Below, piece after piece: positions 17,751-27,092 of a DNA stretch of 64,000 nt. A program made the translations under genes and the position numbers. The number at the start of each line of letters is the position of its first letter. The first letter of the stretch is position 1. Origin of the DNA: Larkinella rosea. Its GTDB lineage: Bacteria > Bacteroidota > Bacteroidia > Cytophagales > Spirosomataceae. The notes below the pieces were generated by a model that made no database searches, had not been told where the DNA came from, and saw only the letters and a list, made by a program, of their open reading frames with translations. The stretch spans positions 620,001 to 684,000 of the forward strand of contig NZ_RQJO01000008.1 of NCBI RefSeq assembly GCF_003858635.1, read 5' to 3'.

Positions 17751-17777
17751 GCGGGTTTTACGGGGCTATAAAACCGC
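17751..17777. terminator. Short bidirectional hairpin between convergent genes
   Basis: GCGGGTTTTA and TAAAACCGC pair with one bulged G around a short loop. It overlaps the stop codon of the minus-strand gene at 17766. Confidence 0.55.
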
Positions 17778-18530
17778 TTCCGCCAGCCGCTCCCGCAGCT
17801 CATTCTGGTAGAAATCAAACAGATACAGGCCAATTAACTCGTGACCGATCGCGTTCAGGTGGCCGGAATCGTCGGTCATGAAATACTGTTTCTGCGGACA
17901 GATGTAAAGGTGCGTGTCCAGCACATGAACGCCTTTCTGCTGGCCGATTTGCCGGAACAAGGCACGACCCTGCTCCCGCAGCCACCGGCTCACCATATCG
18001 AGGTGCGGAAAGGGCGTTAACAGAACGACTTTCCGACGGTGGGGTTGCAGGTAGTGCAGTAAATCAGCCAGTTGCTGCTGCATTTCGGTTAACCGGCCGA
18101 CCTGCCCAACCTGCGCCATCACCTTCAAGGTCAGTAATTTAACCACGCTTTTGATCTGTTTCAGCATCGAAGGCCGGTCGGGAAAAGGAACGTGCGAATG
18201 GCTCCGCAGCGCTTCCAGACTGGCCGGTTTGGGCGGCTGGCCCGCACGCGGTTGTAGGATAGTGTGCTGGTGTTTTTTGAGCAGGTTCGTAAACGCCGAC
18301 GGGTGCTGAAGACGATAATTGCCCAGTTGCAACACAATCAGCTCGTACGAATCCAAGTCCAGCTGGCGCACCAGCGAACCGGCCAGGGGCAGGTCGAAGG
18401 GCGTGAAATAATCAATGTTGACCTGCTCGCCGACTTGTTGCAGCCGTCGGCCAAATTGCTCCACAAAACTTTTTCCGGGGCGTAACCCATAGCCATAAGT
18501 ATGGCAGCCGCCGATTACCAGCATTCGCAT
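17766..18530 (-). CDS. SGNH-hydrolase-like protein with altered nucleophile motif
   Basis: 254 residues. The fold is inferred from the N-terminal strand and glycine loop (MLVIGGCHTYGYG), the middle hydrophobic strand ELIVLQLGNYRLQ with the block III GxN pattern, and the C-terminal HLNAIGHELIG with the block V histidine. In canonical enzymes the first motif is GDS; here it reads GGC, so the nucleophile position holds cysteine. A thiol enzyme or a non-catalytic carbohydrate-binding role are both possible. No signal peptide is visible. The start could be the ATG at 18530 or two codons further in. Confidence 0.7.
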   Translation of the reverse strand: MRMLVIGGCHTYGYGLRPGKSFVEQFGRRLQQVGEQVNIDYFTPFDLPLAGSLVRQLDLDSYELIVLQLGNYRLQHPSAFTNLLKKHQHTILQPRAGQPPKPASLEALRSHSHVPFPDRPSMLKQIKSVVKLLTLKVMAQVGQVGRLTEMQQQLADLLHYLQPHRRKVVLLTPFPHLDMVSRWLREQGRALFRQIGQQKGVHVLDTHLYICPQKQYFMTDDSGHLNAIGHELIGLYLFDFYQNELRERLAEAVL

Positions 18531-18673
18531 CGTTCAATACCGTAGTCAGGTTGTATCTCTTTTCTGAACCTTACGCAATCCGCCGATTTAGCGTTGCAAC
18601 GGGGAGATGAAAGAATGATTAAAGATGCGAGCGTTGGGACGTATGCCGGAGAATTGGTGGGCAAACTTCCCGC

Positions 18674-18711
18674 TCAACCGGTTCGGTCGCCTACCTGGCC
18701 GAACCGGTTGA
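18674..18711. repeat. Thirteen-base palindrome with AACCGGTT core
   Basis: TCAACCGGTTCGG (18674-18686) and CCGAACCGGTTGA (18699-18711) pair perfectly around 12 bases, in the gap beyond the small HTH gene. Probable terminator or protein-binding stem. Confidence 0.55.
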
Positions 18712-18749
18712 ACGGTTTCGGAAAATTCATCAAAAAACCGCCTGGAACA

Positions 18750-18959
18750 CTAGCTGATGCTATGAACCGATTGATAACCAACTTTTTCCAAAACCGGAAC
18801 AATTTTCACTAAATGATCATCCTTTAACCCTCTCCGGGATTTCAGGAAGTGGACCAGTGTTTTGACCGGAATACCGGCCATTTTTTCAACGATTTGTACC
18901 CGAACGAGCTTCCGAGTATCGTCCGAAAAAAATGCTTTTATATTTTGTCGTTCAGTCAT
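18750..18959 (-). CDS. Small helix-turn-helix-like protein
   Basis: 69 residues from the ATG at 18959 (MTERQNIKAFFS); a longer frame from 19043 starts with atypical sequence. The pattern IVEKMAGIPVKTLVHFLKSR followed by GLKDDHLVKIVPVLEKVGY resembles an XRE/lambda-repressor-type HTH: helix, turn at AGIP, recognition helix VKTLVHFL, then a capping helix ending in the GY motif. It is probably a DNA-binding protein, but no target site is evident. It is downstream of the LytTR regulator on the same strand, 158 bases away. Confidence 0.6.
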   Translation of the reverse strand: MTERQNIKAFFSDDTRKLVRVQIVEKMAGIPVKTLVHFLKSRRGLKDDHLVKIVPVLEKVGYQSVHSIS

Positions 18960-19117
18960 TAGGATGGCCGCAAAAATGCCGGAATTAGGTGAGTCAATGA
19001 ACGGATTTGTATCCGCGGGCAATAAAATACGGGAACCCCGCACACACTCCTACTGCCACCGAGTATTCGGCGGTTTTCGGTGAGTAACCGGCGGAATAGG
19101 GTGGGTGGAATAAAACG

Positions 19118-19855
19118 CTAGTTAAAGACGTTCAACAGAACTTCCTTGCGGCTGCGCGAGACGGGCACCGACGAATTATCGCTCATCACCACGTAGCCGC
19201 CCTCGCCCCGGATGTAGCGCAGAATTTCATTCAGATTGATCAGGTGGGACTGGTGCACCCGCAGAAACGAGCTGCCATCGAGCAGTTCTTCAATTTCTTT
19301 CAGCGTGCGCGACACCAGCAACGGCTTGCCGGCTTTCAGCAGCACGTGCGTGTAGTTGTTGTCGGCTTCGCAGCGGATAATTGCTTCGATCGGCACCATT
19401 TCGAAACCCTGGTTGGTGGGCAGCGCAATTTTTTGCAGGACTTTTTTTGTATCCAGTTTCTGTAACAGCAGTTCGATCTGCTGGGCCATCTGCTGTTCCG
19501 ACGGTCGTTTAATTTTGGCGACGGCTTTCCGCAGATCATCTTTATCGATCGGTTTGAGCAAATAATCCAGCGCGCTAAACCGAATGGCTTTGATGGCGTA
19601 CGAATCGTAGCCCGTCGTGAAAATGACATCGAACGGAATGGCCGTCAATTGTTCCAGCAATTCAAAACCGTTCATCACCGGCATCTCAACATCCAGAAAC
19701 AACACATCCGGGGCTTGTTCCACCAAAAACCGCAATCCTTCCGTAGCGGATCGAAACTGCGCAACCACCTGAATTTCAGGGCAATATTTTGCAAGCTGCA
19801 TGGAAAGTGTTTCCCGGCAGTGGGCTTCATCGTCGATGATGACGGCTTTAATCAT
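19118..19855 (-). CDS. LytTR-family response regulator
   Basis: 245 residues. Receiver domain (1-120) with the acidic pair IDDE (7-10), the phospho-acceptor Asp55 in VLFLDVEMP, Thr in FTTGYDSYA and Lys in LLKPID. The LytTR DNA-binding domain (about 140-240) shows IIRCEADNNYTHVLL, FLRVHQSHLINLNEI and VPVSRSRKEVLL. It is the partner of the kinase upstream: 14 bases separate them. Its targets are unknown; one natural candidate is its own operon. Confidence 0.96.
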   Translation of the reverse strand: MIKAVIIDDEAHCRETLSMQLAKYCPEIQVVAQFRSATEGLRFLVEQAPDVLFLDVEMPVMNGFELLEQLTAIPFDVIFTTGYDSYAIKAIRFSALDYLLKPIDKDDLRKAVAKIKRPSEQQMAQQIELLLQKLDTKKVLQKIALPTNQGFEMVPIEAIIRCEADNNYTHVLLKAGKPLLVSRTLKEIEELLDGSSFLRVHQSHLINLNEILRYIRGEGGYVVMSDNSSVPVSRSRKEVLLNVFN

Positions 19856-19869
19856 AGGAATTCAATTCA

Positions 19870-22800
19870 TTAACTGGACTGCGCCAGCGGAATCTTTAAC
19901 ACCACGCGCGTTCCCGCCGGTTCGCCCAGCGCATCCACCAGATCGTGAATCACCACCGTCGGTTGCTGACCGTACAGTGTCTGGCTCAACTTCAGACGGT
20001 CGGCGGTAATCTGCATGCCCATCGATTTAGCGTGGGTCGCCGATTTGCTTCTTAGCTCGGCGGCTTTCTGGCGGCCCACACCATTGTCTTCAATCGTGCA
20101 AATTAACAGTTCATTCTGCTTCCGAACGTCGATCGTCAGGTGCCCGCCCAGTTCTTTCTGCATCAAACCGTGCCAGATTGCGTTCTCCACGTACGGCTGG
20201 ATGATCATCGGCGGGATAATGGTATACGCCGGTTCGATCTGCTCATCCACCTGAATGGCAAACGTAAACTGCCCGTCGAACCGCACCGATTCCAGCTTTA
20301 CGTACAACGAAAGCGCTTCCAGTTCGCTTTCTAAACTAACCGTTGGGGCCGTGGCGTGTTGCAGAATCAGCCGGATTAATTTCGAGAATTTCGACAAATA
20401 ATCCGAAGCGGCTTCCGATTCGTTTTTCATGATAAACCGGTTGATCGAGTTCAGGCTGTTGAAAATAAAATGCGGGTTCATTTGCGCCCGCAGCGCCTGC
20501 ATTTCCATTTCAGCCAGCTTTTTATTGATGGCGGTTTTTTGCCGTTCCTTCCGTTCAATCTGCCGGATTCGGAACCGGAATCCCCCGTAAATCAGCCCCA
20601 GCAGGGCAATTGCGTTCAGGATGATAAACCAGCCCGTTCGCCAGAAAGGCGGTTGAATCGTGATGTTCAGCAACGCTCCCTTCTCGTTCCAGACCCCGTC
20701 GTTGTTGGCGGCTTTGACGCGGAACTGGTAGTCGCCCGGTGGCAGATTGGGATAGCTCACAAACCGCCGGGTGCCGCAGTAAACCCAGTCCTTATCGACG
20801 CCGACTAACTGGTAAGCATACTGGTTTTTTTCGGACTGGATGAAATTCAGGGCAACAAAATCGAACGAGAGGTCATTGTCTTTGTACAATAAGGTCAGCG
20901 GTTTTTCGGGCAGCGCGGTGTTTTTCTTTCCGATCTGCACGCTGGTAATGTGCACGGGCGGAATCCGGGAATTGGTGCGGATGGTGTGGGGCGAAAACAG
21001 GCTAAAGCCGTTGGCTCCGCCGAATAACAGGTCGCCTTCCGGGCCACGGGCGTAGGCTTCAAAGAATTCGTTGGCTTGCAGTCCGTCGCTTTTGTCATAA
21101 TTCCGGCACACATACGAGTTGGGATTGAACCGGCAGACACCGTGATTGGTGGCCAGCCACAAATTGCCTTCATTGTCTTCCAGAATACCGACAATGTGAT
21201 TGCTCGGCAGGCCGTTGTGCGTGGTGAAAGCCGTAAAGGAGTCGGTTTTCGAATCGTAGCGGTTTAAACCGCCCTGATTGGTTCCGATCCATAACCGGCC
21301 CCGGCTATCTTCGTACAGACACCGGATGTCTTTGTCGTTCACGTGGCCCTGTGAGTATTGAAAATCGGGCTGGTAGTGCCGAAAACGCCCCGTTGCGACC
21401 GTAAGTCGGCTAAGTCCTTTGCGACTCGAAGCCGCCCAGACCGTTCCGTCGCGGGTGGGCAGGGCCACAATCAGACCTTCATCGCTCAGGCTGGCCGGAT
21501 TTTTCGGATCATGCCGGTAGTAGACGAACTGCTGGGTTCGCGGATCAAAACGGGCCATTCCCCGGCCGCCAATCCACAACGTTCCGTCCGATCCTTCCCG
21601 AATGCTCCGTACGCCCACTTCGCTGAAAAACCGGGTAAACCGACCGGTTTTTCGATCGTAACGGTGCAGGTAGCTTCCGGCACCGATCCACAACTGACCG
21701 GTGTGATCCTCCCAGATCGCATTGACATCTTTACTGGCAAGTTGGCCGGGTTGAGCCGCATCGGCCGGAAAATACCGGTAAACGCCCGTCCGAAGCTCGT
21801 ACGAATAAAGGCCGTCCGACTCATTGGATAGCCAAATGGTTCCCGTGTGATCCTGGCACAACGCCCGAATGCTGTTTTCCGGTAAACGCGTCGCGCCGTT
21901 GTTCAAAACGACCTGAAACGTTTGAAACTTCTCCGGCACCGGGCTCAGTTTATCCAGCCCGTTGTCCGTTCCGACCCAGATGCTCCCTTCCCGATCCTGA
22001 AAAATCGAATAAATCATGTTGCTGCTCAGGCTCCCCGATTGCAGTTGATTGGCGTGAAAACGAACCCATTGACCGGTTGCCAGTTCCAGCCGGAACAAGC
22101 CTCCCTGACCGGGCGGAGCAATCCAGACATTTCCGGACCGATCGGTGAATAAGGCACCGCTCAGCGACAGCGACCGGTTATCGTGCCGAACGGTTTTGAA
22201 GGTGTTGTAACTGACGGGCGCATTGCCCGGTTTCATCTGGTACAGCTTTCCGCTTTCGGACTGAATCCAGAGTGTTCCGGCCGGGTCTGCAACCAGGGTT
22301 GAAATGGAAGTCGTCGTGTCCGCGGCTTCGAGCGGTAATTCAATCCGGGTGTAGGCGGTTGTCCGGCGGTCAAACCGGAACAAGCCTTCCCGCGTTCCGA
22401 CCCAGAGCTTTCCCCCACGATCTTCCTGAACCGCATAGATGTCGGACCCGGCCGGGCTGGGCGGATTGAATGTCTGAAAGGTGTTGGTTTTCGGGTCAAA
22501 CCGGTTGAGCCCTTCCCGCGAAGCGATCCAAAGCAAACCTTCGTGGTCTTCGATGACCGAATACATCACATTGCGCAGCGAAATCCGGGCGGGATCGATC
22601 CGGAAAGCCTGGGCTTTTCCGCTCCGCCGGTCGAACCGGTGAAGCCCTCCGCCCAGCGTCGTTACCCACATCCGGCCCGCGCGGTCTTCGCAAATGGACG
22701 TAATGACATTGTGCCCAAACGTATGTGCCGGGTCAGCCGGATCGGGTTTATAAACCGTAAAGGAATACCCGTCGTACTTGTTCAGGCCGTCGCGCGTACC

Positions 22801-22992
22801 CAGCCAGAGAAAACCATCCCGGTCCTGCCAGATGCACAGCACAGAATTCTGGGAAAGCCCGTGTTCAGCTGACAGATGTGAAAACCGCCCCGACCCCTGA
22901 TGCGAAGGAAGCTGCCCCCAGCTGTGATTCAGCCCCACAACAACGAGCTGGCCGATGCAAACCAGCAGACGGAATATAGTCCGGGTTTTCAT
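19870..22992 (-). CDS. Two-component propeller sensor histidine kinase (LytS/YehU type)
   Basis: 1040 residues. Signal peptide (1-27, ending HSWGQ); a periplasmic region of two seven-bladed propellers built from Reg_prop repeats (for example LWLGTRDGLNKYDG, LWIGTNQGGLNRYD, LWLATNHGVCRFN), about 30-680; a Y_Y_Y domain (VALNFIQSEKNQYAYQLVG, SYPNLPPGDYQFRVKAANN); one membrane helix (GWFIILNAIALLGLIYGG); a His_kinase domain with His841 in NPHFIFNSLNS and an ATPase domain with N-box VENAIWHG and G-box IEDNGVG. Unlike the hybrid kinases that sense glycans, it lacks a fused receiver/AraC and uses the separate LytTR regulator. It starts five bases after the subtilase gene. Confidence 0.95.
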   Translation of the reverse strand: MKTRTIFRLLVCIGQLVVVGLNHSWGQLPSHQGSGRFSHLSAEHGLSQNSVLCIWQDRDGFLWLGTRDGLNKYDGYSFTVYKPDPADPAHTFGHNVITSICEDRAGRMWVTTLGGGLHRFDRRSGKAQAFRIDPARISLRNVMYSVIEDHEGLLWIASREGLNRFDPKTNTFQTFNPPSPAGSDIYAVQEDRGGKLWVGTREGLFRFDRRTTAYTRIELPLEAADTTTSISTLVADPAGTLWIQSESGKLYQMKPGNAPVSYNTFKTVRHDNRSLSLSGALFTDRSGNVWIAPPGQGGLFRLELATGQWVRFHANQLQSGSLSSNMIYSIFQDREGSIWVGTDNGLDKLSPVPEKFQTFQVVLNNGATRLPENSIRALCQDHTGTIWLSNESDGLYSYELRTGVYRYFPADAAQPGQLASKDVNAIWEDHTGQLWIGAGSYLHRYDRKTGRFTRFFSEVGVRSIREGSDGTLWIGGRGMARFDPRTQQFVYYRHDPKNPASLSDEGLIVALPTRDGTVWAASSRKGLSRLTVATGRFRHYQPDFQYSQGHVNDKDIRCLYEDSRGRLWIGTNQGGLNRYDSKTDSFTAFTTHNGLPSNHIVGILEDNEGNLWLATNHGVCRFNPNSYVCRNYDKSDGLQANEFFEAYARGPEGDLLFGGANGFSLFSPHTIRTNSRIPPVHITSVQIGKKNTALPEKPLTLLYKDNDLSFDFVALNFIQSEKNQYAYQLVGVDKDWVYCGTRRFVSYPNLPPGDYQFRVKAANNDGVWNEKGALLNITIQPPFWRTGWFIILNAIALLGLIYGGFRFRIRQIERKERQKTAINKKLAEMEMQALRAQMNPHFIFNSLNSINRFIMKNESEAASDYLSKFSKLIRLILQHATAPTVSLESELEALSLYVKLESVRFDGQFTFAIQVDEQIEPAYTIIPPMIIQPYVENAIWHGLMQKELGGHLTIDVRKQNELLICTIEDNGVGRQKAAELRSKSATHAKSMGMQITADRLKLSQTLYGQQPTVVIHDLVDALGEPAGTRVVLKIPLAQSS

Positions 22993-22997
22993 GGAAT

Positions 22998-25900
22998 TTA
23001 CTGCTTAATAACTTTACTCCGTTGCACCGTCCGGCCTTCTTCGTCCTGAATCAACACAAAAAACAAGCCAGCGGGCAAAGTCGCTACGTCGATGATGCCG
23101 GAGTAATTGGTGGCTGTCCGACCCAAAACCCCCGAGCGCAACGCAACACCGCGCACATCCACCAGCGTAAACCGGTACGTCCGGCTTTTGACGGATTCGG
23201 GTACAAACGCAATCGTCACCTGTTTCGCCACCGGATTCGGGAAAATCCGCAGACCGGTTTCGGCAAGAGCGGGTGGATTGACCGCCGTAATCACGTCCAG
23301 CGTAATTTCCTGCGAAAGCAGTTCGGCGCAGCCATTGGCGTTGGCCCGTACGGAATACTTGCCGGACTGCTGGGCGGTATACGACTGCTGGTTCGCGCCC
23401 GGAATCGGGACACCGTTCAGAAACCACTGGTTGCCGGTGGCTGCATTGGACGTCAGCTTATACCCGTCGCGGGTAATCGTCGGAGCCTGCGGATCTTTGA
23501 CGGTCACCACTACTGCTGCTGAGGTCGCCGGTGGACACTCGCCCGAAGCCCGGACACTGTAGGAACCGGCTGCGGCCACTGACAAGGTCGACGACATTGC
23601 TCCCGAAACGGCCTGCCCGTTCAAAAACCATTGGTACGAATAACCAACTACGTCTTTCGCCCGCAATACAACTGACGTGCCCCGGCAAATATCCGGCGAT
23701 CCGTCGGGCGTTACCACGGCCACCACAGCAGCCCCCGGTTTTGGCGTTACGGCCACCCGCTCCGACGCCGGGCAACCGGCGGCTTTGACCCGCAGATTGT
23801 ACAGATAATAATAGGCCGTCGTTAGCGTGTCCGCACTATTAAATAACGAACCTTTCAAACTCATCACGCCGGGAATCTGAAACGGGAAACCGGTGACACC
23901 CAGATTACTCCGAAAAATCGACGCGCCGTCTTCGTACGCAATGGCAATGGAGTAGGTTCCTGCTTCGGGAATCGACAAATTCAGCAGGTATTCAGCGCCC
24001 GGATCGGTTGGATCGTCCGATAGCTGCCCCGCTGGTGGTGTTCCGACGGGCGTATTGGCACTGCGGGTTGGGGTTACGTCGAGCGTGACGCTGGAAACGG
24101 CTGCACCGCCCGGTTTTTGAACCGTAAACGTAATCCGGCCCGCGCTGCCAATGTATAACCGCGCACTTTCCAGCACAATCGGAACCTGCGTTGAAAAGAC
24201 GGGCTGCGGGCCAAAATTGCCCGAATAGGTCCCCCCCCCGAAGGTCTGCTTCGTTGGTGGACCGACAACGCCGGTAAATTGGTTTAAGGCTGCGTAATAA
24301 ATTCCGCTGGCCGGTCGGCTGAGGGCTGTTGCCTGGTTTCCGGCGCCAATCAGATTCCCGCCCGTCGGGGCGTCGTACCAGAAAGCCGTGCCGCTGCCGG
24401 TATTGCGCAGGGATACGGCACTATTGTCACAGGCGGAAACGGAGAAACTACCCTGCTCGGTCGTGGTCGCCGAAGTGGTCAAAATGCTCACCAGTTCATC
24501 ATTGGCCATATTCTGGTCGGTTGCCAAACGCGACTGAATGATGAAGCGATAGGCGGTGGCGGCTCGGAATTCGCCCTGACCACGCAGAAGCAACTGCGTT
24601 TCCTGCGATGGCCCCAACGCTACTTTCAGGGTGTCGCGCAGATTGGCAACAGCGGTTCCAAAGGGCGCCAGAATCTGGACGGAAACCGGAATGTTGCGCT
24701 GTTCCGTTGAGCCATAATTACGAATGGTTACCACCACCTGAAAGTCGGTCTGGTTGCAAAAACCGTTCTGGGGCGACAGCACCGCACTGATTCCGACATC
24801 ATTTTGCGGCCGAACAAACCGCACCTGATAATCCTGCGTTTCGCCATTCGCGTAGTTGCCACACGCCTGCACCGCGTTGGCGTCCGCCGTGGCCACCGTC
24901 ACGATCCGCATGCGGGTAGATTGTCCGTCTATTAAACCGCTCGGTGTGGTCACGGTACCCGAAAAAACCGCCGAGGTAGTCAAAGCGGAAGAAGTGGCCA
25001 CCAGTTCATCAGCATCGTCAAAATCACCATCTATGTTCCAGTCTATGAATGCTTTGGTGATGGTTGGGCGGTTTTCTCCGCAGGAACCAATGGTTATATC
25101 CAGCGGCAGTTTCTGCCCAATCGACACGGAAGCCGTTGCATTCGTAAAATCGGAATACGTCTGACAACCGGCGCTGCCGGCCTGATCGATCGTGCCAAAC
25201 CGCACACGGTCGATGTTGGCCGAACCCGTCGATGTAGCCGCCGACGCACAATATTCCTTCCCGCCGGTTCCGCTGACGATCAAGGCAAAATCCTGTTTGC
25301 CGTTCAGCAGGGTATTTTTGTGCGAAATGGTCAAGGTGTAGGTTTTTCCGGGAATGGCATCTGCAATCAGAATTTGCTCCACATTGTCCCGAACGTTATC
25401 GCCCCGTGTGGCCGGATTGGCGGGATTGGCGGGATCGAGCACCCAGGGCTGGCGGGTTTGCGAACCGTCGGCCACCCGAATGTCCAGATCGTTGACCAGC
25501 CGGGGAGTCCGGTTATTAAAATTCGCGGCCGTTGCCGTCAACGCTGCCGCTTCCGGGTCGGTCCAGCAAATGGTTACAACCAGCGGCCCGCGCCCCGATG
25601 CCACCAGTTGCACGGTTTGCTTGTCGCCCTGATTCAACGTCCGCTCTTCCAGAAGGTGGCTTTTGTCGACATTCCCGATCACCCGGGCGGCTTTTTCTGC
25701 ATTGAGCAGTCCCCAACCAAACCGGTAATCAGGTCCGGGGGCGTCACCGGCTTCGTTGGTGGTGTGCAGCGCCAGCCCTTTCAAGGTCGACGACCGCATG
25801 AACTGACCATTGTGCAACTGGGCGTAATATTCCTGCAACAGCAGCAGCGAACCCGACACGTTCGGAGCCGCCATTGACGTGCCGGAAAGGGTGGTGTAGG

Positions 25901-27011
25901 CGTTGTCGCTGGCCGATCCGGCCGACAAGACGCTGACGCCCACACCCACCAGATCCGGTTTGATGCGCCCGTCGTCGGTCGGCCCCCACGAACTGAAACT
26001 GGCCAGCCGAACATCCGAAGGCTGGGCATAGTCGGTCGGAATACTGCTGACGGCACCCACCGACAGAATGTTTTTGGCGTTGCAATCCGTCGAAATCTGA
26101 TCGTACCCGTTCTGGTTGTTGCGGGCGGTTTTGCTCATGGTGTTGCTGTTCCCGATCCAGTAGGAAATCCCCGCGCCCGGCCCGTTCTGGCCGTGGGTGT
26201 TTCCGGCGGATTTCACCAGCAGGTAATAGGGTGCCGCCACGGCAATGCGATCCAGACTACGCGCTCCATTGTTATAAATCCCAAATTTGTAATCGTCGGA
26301 CGCACTGACGGTTGAGTCTCCCCACCACTCCCATTTGAGGTCACCCGCCCGGTCGGCGTTGAAAAGCCAGCCCGCCACAATGTTATACGAATGGTTGGAG
26401 AGCAACAGATCCGGTGCCGCAGCCGCAATTTCGGCGTCGTCATTATCAAAATCATACGCTTTCAGATTGGCCCCGAACGCCATGCCCCGCGTCCGCTCAT
26501 TCACTCCTTGCCCAATCATAATTCCGGCCACGTGGGTGGGGTGATTGGAGATGGTTTTGTTGCTATCGCGTTGGGTCACCCGCCCGGCCAGTTCCACGTG
26601 GGTCGGACGAACTTTGCCGCCATCCCAGATACCCAGTTTGTCGCGCACGGTCGCGCTGTTTCCCGATAACGACAAACCGAGTGACCCGCCCGAATAGAGT
26701 GCCGATGTCCGGGTCGTATTTCCGGCGCGGGTCGTACTGGTGGTGGCGTTAAAGAGCAGATTTCCCCGTTCGTCGATATCGCTCAGCATCAGAACGGTTC
26801 CGTCGGAGCGTTCCTGACGCAGGGGAATCCGGCGGTTTCGGGCGATTTCAACGGCCCGCAGATACGACGGCTGGCGGTTTTGCTGCAAACTCTGGCTAAG
26901 GCGGTTAAGCGTCGTTCGCTGCTGCAGAGTATACAGCGGTTTTTGCGCATTGGCTCCCAATGCCACGCCCACCAACAGGCCAATGCACAGGTATCGGAAA
27001 AGTAAAGACAT
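22998..27011 (-). CDS. T9SS-exported S8 family serine peptidase, multidomain
   Basis: 1337 residues. Signal peptide (1-22, cut at ANA-Q); subtilase domain with catalytic Asp130 (LGIWDGGK), His160 (NHPTHVAG), oxyanion Asn271 (SAGNTHG) and Ser379 (LSGTSMAAP); a beta-sandwich; a GEVED domain (about 590-720, DWNIDGDFDDADELV); a CARDB-like domain; Ig-like modules (SYSVRASGECPP); and a C-terminal type A T9SS sorting domain (LRIFPNPVAKQVTIAF to end) that directs export and cell-surface anchoring. It is first in an operon with the propeller kinase and its regulator, suggesting that a surface protease and a sensor share one signal. Confidence 0.95.
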   Translation of the reverse strand: MSLLFRYLCIGLLVGVALGANAQKPLYTLQQRTTLNRLSQSLQQNRQPSYLRAVEIARNRRIPLRQERSDGTVLMLSDIDERGNLLFNATTSTTRAGNTTRTSALYSGGSLGLSLSGNSATVRDKLGIWDGGKVRPTHVELAGRVTQRDSNKTISNHPTHVAGIMIGQGVNERTRGMAFGANLKAYDFDNDDAEIAAAAPDLLLSNHSYNIVAGWLFNADRAGDLKWEWWGDSTVSASDDYKFGIYNNGARSLDRIAVAAPYYLLVKSAGNTHGQNGPGAGISYWIGNSNTMSKTARNNQNGYDQISTDCNAKNILSVGAVSSIPTDYAQPSDVRLASFSSWGPTDDGRIKPDLVGVGVSVLSAGSASDNAYTTLSGTSMAAPNVSGSLLLLQEYYAQLHNGQFMRSSTLKGLALHTTNEAGDAPGPDYRFGWGLLNAEKAARVIGNVDKSHLLEERTLNQGDKQTVQLVASGRGPLVVTICWTDPEAAALTATAANFNNRTPRLVNDLDIRVADGSQTRQPWVLDPANPANPATRGDNVRDNVEQILIADAIPGKTYTLTISHKNTLLNGKQDFALIVSGTGGKEYCASAATSTGSANIDRVRFGTIDQAGSAGCQTYSDFTNATASVSIGQKLPLDITIGSCGENRPTITKAFIDWNIDGDFDDADELVATSSALTTSAVFSGTVTTPSGLIDGQSTRMRIVTVATADANAVQACGNYANGETQDYQVRFVRPQNDVGISAVLSPQNGFCNQTDFQVVVTIRNYGSTEQRNIPVSVQILAPFGTAVANLRDTLKVALGPSQETQLLLRGQGEFRAATAYRFIIQSRLATDQNMANDELVSILTTSATTTEQGSFSVSACDNSAVSLRNTGSGTAFWYDAPTGGNLIGAGNQATALSRPASGIYYAALNQFTGVVGPPTKQTFGGGTYSGNFGPQPVFSTQVPIVLESARLYIGSAGRITFTVQKPGGAAVSSVTLDVTPTRSANTPVGTPPAGQLSDDPTDPGAEYLLNLSIPEAGTYSIAIAYEDGASIFRSNLGVTGFPFQIPGVMSLKGSLFNSADTLTTAYYYLYNLRVKAAGCPASERVAVTPKPGAAVVAVVTPDGSPDICRGTSVVLRAKDVVGYSYQWFLNGQAVSGAMSSTLSVAAAGSYSVRASGECPPATSAAVVVTVKDPQAPTITRDGYKLTSNAATGNQWFLNGVPIPGANQQSYTAQQSGKYSVRANANGCAELLSQEITLDVITAVNPPALAETGLRIFPNPVAKQVTIAFVPESVKSRTYRFTLVDVRGVALRSGVLGRTATNYSGIIDVATLPAGLFFVLIQDEEGRTVQRSKVIKQ

Positions 27012-27019
27012 AAAAAAAA

Positions 27020-27058
27020 GCTAAGCCCAACAAGTTATTTAAAACTGTTGGGCTTAGC
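27020..27058 (-). terminator. Strong intrinsic terminator in the subtilase leader
   Basis: Thirteen-base perfect stem GCTAAGCCCAACA/TGTTGGGCTTAGC with a 13-base loop; on the minus strand it is followed by eight T residues. It lies 34 bases past the upstream gene's stop and only 8 bases before the subtilase ATG, so it terminates the former and could attenuate the latter. A smaller hairpin (27069-27087) precedes it. Confidence 0.85.
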
Positions 27059-27092
27059 ATGTAATCAGAACGGATTTTTAATCCGTTTCGTA

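Noticed and set aside
18594-18812. Plus-strand frame of 72 codons opposite the HTH gene
   Set aside because: It runs across the palindrome at 18674-18711 and opposes the better-supported small HTH protein.
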